Of a stretch of 64,000 bases of DNA, positions 11,470 to 21,400 are shown in pieces. The DNA lies in NCBI GenBank assembly GCA_021234155.1, contig JAJEKV010000005.1:11464572-11528571 (forward strand), given 5' to 3'. The DNA is from Isoetes taiwanensis (taxonomy: Eukaryota > Streptophyta > Lycopodiopsida > Isoetales > Isoetaceae). A model generated the notes under the pieces. That model had not been told where the DNA came from and searched no databases. It saw nothing but the letters and a program-made list of their open reading frames with translations. Numbering within the stretch: the first letter of the stretch is position 1; every line of letters begins with the position of its first letter. Made by a program: the position numbers and the translations under genes.

Positions 11470-12200
11470 GCGTTTATTGTCAGTTTTTTTGTCACTTTGT
11501 AGACTACTGCATTTTTCAGAGAACTGACAAAAATGTGACCATAAAAATGACAAAAATTGGTGACGATAGATCGTCAGTTTTTTGCCATTTTTTTTTGGCA
11601 ATTTTTTGACACATCATTTGTCATCTTTATAGCATTTTTTTGTCACTTTTTTGGGCATTTCTTTGACATCTATATTGTCATATTTTAGGCAAATTTTTGA
11701 CACCCTATTTGTCATCTTTGTAGCATTTTTTTGTCACTTCTTTGGGCAATTCTTTGACATCTATATTGTCATATCTTAGGTTGTTTTTTGACAATTTAGT
11801 GTCATCTAGAGTGTCATATTTTATATCTATTTTTGTCACTTTTTTGGCAATTCTTTGGCACCTACTGTGTCAATTTCATATGAGTTTTTGTCACTTTTTT
11901 GGCAAGTCTTTGGCACCTATTTTGTCACATTTTAAGTTGTCTTGGCACCTTTTTGACACCTATTTTAACATCTTTTAGGCCATGTTTGTCACTTTTTTGG
12001 CAATGTTTTGACATATATTTGGCCATATTCTAATTTATTTTTAGCATATTTTTGTCATCTATAAACATATTTGGGTAATTTTTTGTCATTTTTTCTAGCA
12101 AATCTTAGTCACATTTTTGACATATTTTAATTCATTTTTTTGACACATTATTATCGTCTATTTGGCACATGTGTTGTTTTCTTTTTTGACATTTTTTTAG
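11470..12200. repeat. Left subterminal repeat array of CACTA element 2
   Basis: Dozens of irregular copies of TTTTTGTCACTTTTTTGGCA and TTTTTGACA-type words occur, with TTGTCA/TGACA as the shared core. The same core recurs in inverted arrangement at the right end. By analogy with Spm/En, these are candidate binding sites for the accessory protein; the binding role is inferred. Confidence 0.88.
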
Positions 12201-12425
12201 CATTTTGTCTGAGAAGAATACTGAACATGAATTCTTTATGAAAGATAGAAGCAATACACATAGAAGCATAGTTCATAATGTCTCAAATGAACGATACACA
12301 TAGAAACATAGTTCATAATGTCTCATAGAAACGTAGAAGGAATAGTTCATAATGTCTGGAAAGAACAATACACATGAATTGTTTACGAAGAAGTTTATGA
12401 CAAACCAAATAATAAAGATGTTTGA
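12201..12425. repeat. Short repeats downstream of the accessory gene
   Basis: Three copies of AGTTCATAATGTCT (about 12,269, 12,309 and 12,344) alternate with ATACACATAGAA(A/G)CATA words. The stretch lies just past the stop of the minus-strand gene and may be its 3' untranslated region. Confidence 0.6.
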
Positions 12426-13893
12426 TTAAACACTATCAATTTCAACCTCCTCACTGTCAGCACTAGATGTACTATCTTCACTTCCAGTGCCAGTGCTAGA
12501 TCCATCGCTTGAACTTCCACTGCTTGATGATTTAGACATATCCAACTACATAGGAAAAAAAATAAGTTATATGGCTACAATATTAAAAGTTATAAACATG
12601 TACAACAACTTAGATAAAAACCTACATGCACATCGTCTTCATTCTCCTCACATGGTACTTGATCTGCAACAACTTTCCCCTTGATATCTACTGCTGGGAC
12701 CATGCCCTTACCAACATAATCCTGTGCCATGTGCTACAAGATAATTAAATAGAGTTAATGCTAACTAATATCCATGAATGTATATTTAAATTGTGATTCT
12801 TAAAATTGCAATTGTACCTTTGTTTTCGGAAATACACGTCCTTCATCACTCTCCGTTGGAGCCATTTCTTCCATCCTCCAATTTCCTTAATCTCGAAACT
12901 TGACTTTCTGGGAGTGGGATAACCTCCGAAGTAGGCATACTAAAAATTGCAAATCTGAGGAAGTTATAATTTGTATTTATAGCACTTGATTCTAAACAAA
13001 TAAGATATGATACTTACATAATTGGAGATGATTGATCTATCCCCACGGAGACCCATTGCATGGTCTCGTTTTTCTTTGAGATGCCGCCAACTTCTTCATG
13101 GGGTGCTCCACCGCCGCCAAGTCTAGAAATTTTTCGGTTTGCCTTCTTAATGCATCGAAGGTTTGGAAGTCAAACCTTTTCGCGCCTTTCGTCTTAGATA
13201 ATCCCTACCAATATAATCGAAGAAAATTAAAGCTCTAGATAAAAAAAAAAAAAAAGAATTTGGAAGGTCACATGTCTAACCTGTGATGATTCCATCTACG
13301 TCCCAGTTGTTTCAAGACATCCTTCTCATTAAAACCAAAGACCGAATTGATTCTTCAAGTCATTAATCGCGTCTTGCTTCGGGGCGCAACTTAACTTGTC
13401 GCCAGTTTAGATGTATCTCGTGGCAGTGGTCCAACATGTAACTGCTTGCAATGTCCATAAACTCTTTTCCATGAGCATCAGGATGAATCTTTCCACCACT
13501 AGACACACACACCTACAACGTAATATAAAAAACATTATATTAATCAACGAGATAGGAACAAACACTCAAAACAATTAAAATTGATGTACAATATACCTCA
13601 GTGTCCCCCAACTTCTTAAAGCTCATAGCACGAGAGTTTCCCGATGCCATCGATTCACTACCTTCTACACGTGCATTCTCTTGTGCCTTGGAAGTACCAC
13701 TACCAACGGAAGACCTTCTCCTTCTCTTGGATTTCTTCGATGATGATGCGCCTCCATTTGATAGTTTACGTGCCACTGCATCCTTTTGTTCCTCTGTCAA
13801 CATTGACAAGATTTTTGATAACATCTTAGCTGAAACAACACCTTTCTCCTTCCCCTTTCCATTGTCCTTTCCATTAACCATTTTTAACTGCAT
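12426..13893 (-). CDS. CACTA accessory protein (Transposase_24/TNPA-like), multi-exon, frame partly broken
   Basis: Exon 1 (13,893 or the ATG at 13,881, down to 13,597) encodes a Lys/Gly-rich start, KMLSKILSMLTEEQKDAVAR, a basic patch KKSKRRRR and FKKLGDTE. It ends at a GAG|GTATAT donor. Exon 2 starts after TAG at 13,512 and continues in phase: SSGGKIHPDAHGKEF, then SSYMLDHCHEIHLNWRQVKL, then frame-shifted KNQFG..NEKDVLKQLGRRW. Another segment near 13,040-13,200 reads RFDFQTFDALRRQTEKFLDL. The last exon (12,545-12,426) gives a Ser-rich acidic tail, SADSEEVEIDSV. The mix of a basic N-terminus, a W-containing middle and an acidic tail suits the second protein of plant CACTA elements, which binds subterminal repeats. 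Two in-frame stops after RRD and later frame changes suggest damage or consensus errors. Family assignment is moderate. Confidence 0.5.
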
Positions 13894-14538
13894 ATAAACG
13901 ACTTACAAGTAAACAAGATATCTCGATGCACATTACCCAACAGAAAATAAAGAACTAAAACACTATTGGAAAAGGTTACTAGTTAACATAGACAACTTTA
14001 ATAAGTAAAATTATAAGTAAAGCAATTTCAACAAAAAGTTTTTCAAAGTACAATATAATAAAAGAAAATTATAACCGACCTTGATAGAGCTTGTTTAGGC
14101 AATGAAAAGGATGGAGGGGCCTTAAAGGTCTGCAACATAAACATAGTACCAGTCAACAACACAACATATTTCCACAGTTGTAAGCAAATGGCACCCATTG
14201 CATCAAAATGAATTAAGTTATTCGCCATAACATGGGAAAGTCAAGGACGTGATAAGATAACTAAAGCTGAAAGGTCAACAAATAAAAAATGGGCGGCAGT
14301 GCCCCGTTACAATATCATGCATTAATCCAAAAATCCTGCTGCACAGCTCCTTTTATTTTCCAAAAACTTGTTTATAAGTTAATAACTCGCTATACAATTG
14401 TAATTTTCGCCTTTAAAAAAGCAACTGAACTACTTCTACAATCAACAGAAAAGGCGATCTGTCATTTTAAGACATCCTATACACAAAACTTATTCCAAAG
14501 AATTTTCCGTGAGAATATGCACAAAACTTTCTGCGGTC
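13894..14538. other. Intergenic stretch inside CACTA element 2
   Basis: No gene recognised. The stretch is AT-rich. It may hold part of the upstream region of the minus-strand accessory gene. Confidence 0.35.
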
Positions 14539-14985
14539 TCATATGCCCTCATGCTTTTCCAAGCAATCTTTATACGCATTTCTCAAGAACTTAAGCAAAT
14601 CCCCAGCCTTTTGCTTGGTTCTTGGATTGTATCCAATTTGCAAGAAGAAGAAGAGTTTGGCAAATATGCCTGCTTCTATCATTCTCTTCTTGATACCATC
14701 ATCTGGTGAATACTTGCATAGAGCCCATAATGTCCCAATCGCATACTCTGTTGCAGTGTCAGAAACCTTGAACAATCGAGCATGATCACACACTGCTGCT
14801 CTGCCTTCAGCGCATCCACAAATGCATTCTAGCAAAGCAACAAGGGAGATTCTTGGAATGGGGCCAGAGGTTCTTGAGTCAGAGGTTCTTGGAATGGGAG
14901 TTTTTTGTGATGTTTCAAAACTCTGGCCAATTCTACCCCCATTGCAGAATCTACCAAGGATTTGAAGAGGCTTCTCATAAATCAT
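14539..14985 (-). pseudogene. Captured fragment of a plant U-box (PUB) E3 ligase, C-terminal ARM-repeat part
   Basis: The minus-strand frame contains LLECICGCAEGRAAVCDHA, then ATEYAIGTLWALCKYSPDDG, then KQKAGDLLKFLRNAYKDC, and stops at 14,539. This is the typical C-terminus of plant U-box/ARM-repeat ubiquitin ligases (PUB22/23/24-type), where CAEGRAAV, LW.LC.YSPDDG and K.KA.DLLKFL are conserved. The U-box and most ARM repeats are absent. Compared with the family, a short segment after the DHA residues is missing, and an internal duplication (about 14,850-14,895, CAAGAACCTCTG-type words) replaces normal sequence. It lies wholly within the borders of CACTA element 2, so the simplest reading is host gene capture followed by decay. 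Homology is recognised from motifs; capture is inference. Confidence 0.75.
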
Positions 14986-16720
14986 GTGGCTGCTTTCGGA
15001 GCGCCTCTGGGGAAAGCAACACTGCTACGAAGAGCTCACGGATCAGCATGCAATCGATTGAAGAGTTTGCTCATGAAATCAGGATGCGAGATGTGGGTTT
15101 TGGGACTCCGATGCAAAGAGCAGTGTGACCAATTGGTCCGAAGACCGAGGTACTGGTTTAAGAGGGCACAACAGGAGCGCAAGAATTCTTAGATCGAGCC
15201 CTTCTGGTCATGGTAACCTGTTGAAAAACCTTATTCGAAAGAATCCTGTCTGGTAAATTGCAGTATGCAAATTGAGCTATTCAGGCAGGCTAAGCCTTTG
15301 CTGCCGACCTATAAAATGACGAAGCCGAAACTATAAGGTGAATAGATTCTTCAGCGGACTACACAACACAGATTATCGGAGAAATAGAAAAGGCCCCTGA
15401 ATGTCCTGCTACTGCAGACACTAAAACTTTAAATAAAGGACCAAAGAAGAATGGAACATTGCTACGAATCTGGACAGTCAAAGCATGCTTTCAGCCTGTA
15501 CCACAAAATGCAGGATTTTGCCCATTTTTTCTGCAAAAATGAGTTAGAATCTGGCCATGAATTAGAAGACTTACCGTGTTTTAAACAGATGGAACAAGAA
15601 GTTCGTCCTGATGCGTCCTGCTGCGTCCTGATGCAGGTACAAGAAGATTGTATTGCCCGGTTGGCTGCACCGTTGTAGAAAAAAATTGCCAAAAAAGGAA
15701 ACCAAATGCCGTTTGACACCTACCTCTTCTGCCGAAAACAATTCTTCTTTGCCAACAAGGCTTCATTCCGGAGGCGGGAGGCGGCATTCCTTTCCCTTGT
15801 TTCTTTCTCAGGTGAGTGAGCCAGGTGCTAAAGATTTTTTTTTCTTGATTTTTGTTGTTAGGTGGCGTTGTTTGAGTTATTTAGGCGGGAACAAAAAGAG
15901 TCAAATTCATGTATATTTTGACAAAAATGTGACGAAAATATAGTCACATATTTTTGTCACAAGACCATTACACCTTTGTAAAGTGGTTTTTGTAGGAAAT
16001 AAAAATACATCCACTATAATTTAGTTCTAACTAGCATGCATGTACACATTAGATTAAACAACATCATAATACATACTTGAAAGGCAAGTTGGGCCAACAT
16101 GGGATGTTAAATCTTATTTCAAAGGTCCTCCGTTCCGAAACTCATTGCTTGGGGTTATTATCAATGGGTCAAAGCTAATCAATCCATATACCCGGTTGTC
16201 CGTACTGTCGCATGAGTATTGATATTTATCATCCACCTAAACATGTGCTTATATCAGACACTTGATGTGTATCATAACGTGGTTAGAAAATACCATATGC
16301 AAGGAAACCAGAACATCCCATGGTTGATAATTTATCGTTGAAGACACATCTTGTTTGTCTATCCTTTCTATATGATAAATTTTTCAAACTCTCATTCCAA
16401 ATACAGTCTAAGTTTAGCAAATATTATATTTTAGGCACTTGGTTGTGTACGGCCTAGTCTTGTATTTTAAATTGACTATACTATTAGGATTGGCATCCAA
16501 TGTTTGGATGCATTCATTTTAGGCAGGTGTGGGAGAACTAAAACTCATCTAATTGTGAGGAAGGTTTTGTCACACATTCTTGTCATAAACTTGTAATTGA
16601 AGTTTCTACTACATAAATTTCTCTGTTTTTTTTTCCTAGGACATTGTTATCAATCTTAAAAATTGTTATTAGCACATGCAGTTATGCTTAAGGGGATGCT
16701 ATTGCTAACTTCTTTAATTT
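14986..16720. other. Non-coding centre of CACTA element 2
   Basis: No additional gene recognised; the frames at 14,853-15,192 and 15,451-15,943 look fortuitous. Some sequence just upstream of 14,985 on the minus strand may belong to the same captured U-box gene, but no motif confirms it. A palindromic pair of subterminal-type motifs lies at 15,919-15,959. Divergent promoters for the minus-strand and plus-strand genes should lie in or around this interval. Confidence 0.4.
15919..15959. promoter_or_regulatory. Inverted pair of subterminal-type TGACA motifs inside CACTA element 2
   Basis: TGACAAAAATGTGAC at 15,919 faces GTCACATATTTTTGTCA ending at 15,959. The arms are reverse complements apart from two extra bases in the second. 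They use the same TGACA/TTGTCA word as the element's termini but lie near its middle. A regulatory site bound by the accessory protein is possible, as is a leftover end of a nested element. Confidence 0.45.
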
Positions 16721-18149
16721 ATGAAGATGGCTTCTTCCTCAAGTGGAAAGACAAGCACTGCATCATCAAGCGAGTCAAGTGAGCGAAGTGCAGGGCCCTC
16801 AAGAAAAAATAGGATACGTCGTACTCGTCGAAAACAACGGTTAATTTAATTTTGTAATATTCTTATTTCCAGTACAACTACACCTTTTACAATTGCAATA
16901 TTGGTTAAATGCAGGATGGACTCTTCTTCTTCACATTCTAGTAGAGGTGCACGATCAGATAATGCAAGAGTCGATCCCATCCAAAGTCTATATCAATCTA
17001 AATGGCCTTGTTGGTGCTTGAAGTGTCGTGGTGCGAGAAAACTAGAGTACAGTGTCAGGGAAGATCATAAAATAAGCTTTGGATGGTGTGCAGATGCACC
17101 TCCTCCTGATTATTCTGAAAGACGAATGCGTCGAAAGGCCGATGAGGTACGTCTATAAAGTTTTTCTCTATCTTTGATTTTGGCAACATTAGAATTTGGA
17201 TAATCTTGCCAATCTTGCAGTATATAAGGGGCTTGCAACATAACTCACCAATTGCACCCGAGGATCAAATTGGATTTCCATCCACGTCCTCATCTACACC
17301 ACCTAGAATTCGGCTTCGTAGATGTCGTGAACAAGGTTCAAGTACCTCTTTCAGTGATGCAAAAGAAAAGGTAGTAGACACTAAACAAGTAAGAGGACGT
17401 ACAAGGGGGGAGTCTGCAACACTTTCAATTAAGGCCTAGTTTGGCACATATTCTCTTTCACATGTTAATGAGACTGATGGGGATTACCATACTTATATGC
17501 CAGACAGTCTTAAAAATGCAATTGTTCCATTTGATCGTAGGACATTTGGTTGTTGGGAAGGACAACTTCCACCAATGTTGGAGGAGTTCATCTATTGGGG
17601 ACGTCGATATATGATTGCACCATCTAGAAATATTCCTGAGGCAGGAAGAAGCTTATATATCTTAGAAAGTGTATGTGGTAGTCTTGAAAATCCAACAACT
17701 CTGATGGCATATGGAGGACCCACATATAGTTGGGGTGTTTGGATAAGATTGGCATCATTCATGCCTAGCATGTCTATGGTCTAGTAATGAATTGGTGCAG
17801 ACTGAATAAGCAAAAGGAACATGGAGAAGATGTGTCGATAGCTGACAAGATTTATATCAATGGTCGTCCTAGCGTTCATGGAGATATTGCTGGTCTTATT
17901 AACAGCTCACATGGTCATTTAGAGTTGTCAAATGCTATTTTTTAGGAGACGGATATACATGATTCTAATCATATGGCTGGACATGCTGGATTTTATGTGC
18001 GGGTTTGTGCTATTAAGAATTTGAGACCAGGGGATGAGATATTTATTGACTATAATTTTCGACGACCCATACCAACTCGAAGACGAAGGGAGCTAAACGG
18101 GGGGCCTCTCATTGTTCCATTAGAGAGGCCAAACAAAAAAGCCATGTGA
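16721..18149 (+). CDS. Transposon-borne SET-domain-like protein with zinc-finger-like N-terminus, frame interrupted
   Basis: Exon 1 (16,721-16,839) encodes a Ser-rich then Arg-rich start ending NRIRRTRRKQ. Donor ACG|GTTAAT and acceptor GCAG at 16,914 join in phase to exon 2 (16,915-17,146). Exon 2 holds a candidate zinc-binding motif C72-x-C74-x2-C77...H91 (WPCWCLKC, VREDHKISFG) that recalls the transposase-associated domain of TNP2 proteins. Exon 3 begins at 17,221. Farther on come GRSLYILESV and TLMAYGGPTYSW, then GDIAGLINSS, and then RVCAIKNLRPGDEIFIDYNF. The last is a good match to the C-terminal half of a SET methyltransferase domain (A..[ND][IL]..G[ED]E[IL]..DY). The usual NHSC motif reads NSSH. 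In-frame TAG codons at 17,437, 17,782 and 17,943, plus a frame change near 17,785, interrupt it. TGA is at 18,147. It could be separate from, or fused to, the TNP2 transcript. Confidence 0.6.
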
Positions 18150-18485
18150 AATAAACTTTGTGACTTTAAAAAATTAGATACGATTCTTAAAAATTTTGTT
18201 CTTATTTTCTATTTACGTTAACTAACTACTATTTATTGCATACTACTAATATTTCATTTAATTTGGCAAAAACTACTATTTATTCTGTATTTTGTGATTG
18301 CATAATGTTTTGCTGCTCGAATATTGGTATACCAAGTTTTGTCAGTCTTACCAAATATTGCACTAATGTGGAAATAATTGCAGTTCGATGGAGAGTCCAC
18401 ATCAAGCGGCGAACCAACATCTGCCATGAGGAAGTCTTGGGTAAATTGGTCTAATTGAGACTATTAACAATTATTATGCTGTTAT
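18150..18485. other. Short interval between the SET-like gene and TNP2
   Basis: AT-rich. An acceptor-like TTGCAG at about 18,382 is followed by FDGESTSSGEPTSAMRKSW in one frame and RWRVHIKRRTN in another, so a small exon linking the SET-like gene to TNP2 is possible but unproven. Confidence 0.35.
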
Positions 18486-21400
18486 AGATGGAGAGAATGA
18501 TGATGCCAATCAAGAGGCCAATATTGAAGGTGATAAAGAAGATGCAAGTGTTCTCAAAGATGAGGCAGGCAAACCACTATATCCTGGGGCTAGGATGTCA
18601 CGTCTTGCAACATGCTTGCTAATTCTGAATCTTCAACACAAATTTGCATGGAGTAATAACAGTGTATCAGAGCTACTTAGGTATGTTATTTTTTTGAATG
18701 ATAAATTAGTTTCTTATGAAATCATTTATCATATGCAGCTTGCATCACACTTATTCCTCTTTTCCATGTAGCTTGCTAAGTAAAATACTACCTGCTGGTC
18801 ATTGTCTTCCCAATTCAAGAAGAGAAGCAAGGGAAATCTTGCGTGCATTAGGGTTGGAATATCACTGCATTCATGCTTGCCCAAATGATTGTGTATTGTA
18901 CCGGAATGCATATGCAACATTACATGAGTGCCCAAAATGCAAGGAGCCACGTTATAAGATGGACTAGTAAACGTGTGCCCGGCGTTGCCGGGCTAACGTC
19001 GTTGATTCGAACTGCCCGGCGTGTGCCTGGCGTTGCCGTGCATAAGTAGGTGTGATTATCTAGAGTTTCATGTATTGGGGTTGGTATCCTTTTCACTCAT
19101 GTCAAAGAAGTTGTGGTTGTCTCTCTCAATATAACCTCTCTCTGTATCCGGTTCAAACAAATTATATTCTATAACCTATCGTAATGCTGGTTATAATGCT
19201 ATTCTTGACCTATGGTAGCGACTTATGCTTTGTCTTTTCATATAGGAAAAAATGGAGTAAAATAGAAAATAGCAAATTCTCATGTTTGCATCCAAAGAGT
19301 ATTATCCGTGCTAAGTCTTGTAAACGTTAAATCAAAAGCCCTAAGCCCTATTTGAGATGATGAACCCTAAATCCTAAACTAATGGGTGCAAGGTTTCAAA
19401 GATGTTTGTAGGATGGGCTGATGCCGAGAATCTTGAAATATGTGGAAGTTGGAATTGTTCTCAAGGATGTTGAGAACAATGTCAAAACAATGTCAAGAAG
19501 GAATGTTAAGGAGGGAGGACATGATATACTCCTATACTTGTATAAACATGTCTTACACATTTAAGTAAGAGGGAGGGAGGGAGGAGAGAGGAGCGCTACT
19601 CATAAATCTACACAATTATAAATCTACACAATTGAGAATTTGTTTTCAGATTATTGGCATGAATAAACTCTAGCTCTAAGGATAAATGCTTCAAATTAAG
19701 TCAAATACTTATGTAAGGCAGATTGTTGTGGGAAAGGTGGTTGTCATGGACAACAATTGGTCAATGTGTTTAGTTTTCAATTGTATAGGAGCATACATTA
19801 CTATTTCACCCTACATTTGTTGACTGAGTTCCTTATAGGATTTATTTGAATTTTAACATGCATGTATGGGAAGTGCTTGTGCTCTGAAGTTTAGAGTGAC
19901 TTCTTGTGCTCTGAAGCTTAGAGTGACTTCGTTGGCTCAAGTCCTTGTTGAGGATCTATATAATTAGACACCCATATCGACCTTGAATCTTAAGGGCATG
20001 AGTTGTCGAACCTTGATTATAAAAATTATCACAATCCATTCAACATATGACACGAAGGAAATCATTCAACTGATTTTACAATGAAGAGCACTTTTGAAGA
20101 ATTTAAAGATACTAAATTCAGTTTAACTATTGTTAGTGCATGCTCTTGCATGGCCAAATAAGTGAACAATTCATTTTCTTGGTAAATTGTCTATGGCATG
20201 CGCCCAATGTCAATGATAAGAAGAAACATAAGGTTATGGCTAGCCAAATAATGCTCATGTGAGCTCAGAGAATGAAAGGGGTTGTGCTCCAACGGGTGAG
20301 CAAGAGGGTTGTGCTCAAAGCGGATGCAATATGGGAGGCCGATATATGGTGTGTATCAAGATGGGCTTCGGGATTTACACCAATGCGTTGCTCGCTTCAA
20401 TCTCATTATCGACAATATATTATTGATTGTGGATCGAAAACTGCTCGGAATGTTCATCTACGCCACGATCTCACATATGACACATTTGCAACATTATCAA
20501 AGCTTGGCGATTCCTCAAGATCCACGGCTCGAATCTAAACTATTGCAGAATATTGTCATCCTTATTTGTTGTGACCACATACATCTATCTCTCCAATGGC
20601 ATTATCTCCTTGAGAAAATTGCAAATTTGGTCGTACCTTCTTTGTGTAGGGAAGAAAGGTCAAATCCTCCCCAGTAAGGAAAACAGATGCATTCCGTTTT
20701 AAGCGCAATGTAAAGGGGTCAATAATAGTCATCTTATGTTAACATATGCTAAATGATATATAAGCTGTTTTGAACAAAAGATAGACATGAAAATAATACC
20801 AAAATAAAAATGCATCTTTACGTGCGAACGAAAATGAAAACAACTGGGAGGCGTAAACTATTTGAAGGATCCGGTGAATAAGAAAGCAACCCAAGATCTA
20901 GACCAAAAAGATCTTATCATACTAACAACTTGAATCCAAGTTTCACAAAGCAACAAAATGCCACCAGAAAATGCCTTAGAAAAGAGGGTAAATAAATCTT
21001 ACCTTATATCGCTAGCTCAAAAGATCCGCTCCAAACCAACTGGCTGAAACTTTTATCGGCAGATCTAGTCTTGATCTCTTTCCATCACTGCCAGAACTTC
21101 AGAATATACCATGCGACTTAAAGTAACAACATAGTTTGAGAGTAGATCAAACTATAAATTAAAGCTTCCAAAACAAAGTTCAAAATGCACACATAACCTC
21201 TTTTTAACTCTGCGGCCGGGAATGACTCCTAGACAATACCTCTTTTAAATTAGGTGTTGGTCGCACACGAAGAAGAACGGCTATTGATAGCCCATTGATG
21301 TTTGAGAAAAAGGAGGGCGTTGCTAGCATGCAAGATCGCTTTTTGAATGCGAGCGAGGAAGGTGCCATAAGCGGCATGCAATACATGGGTTCAACATTTC

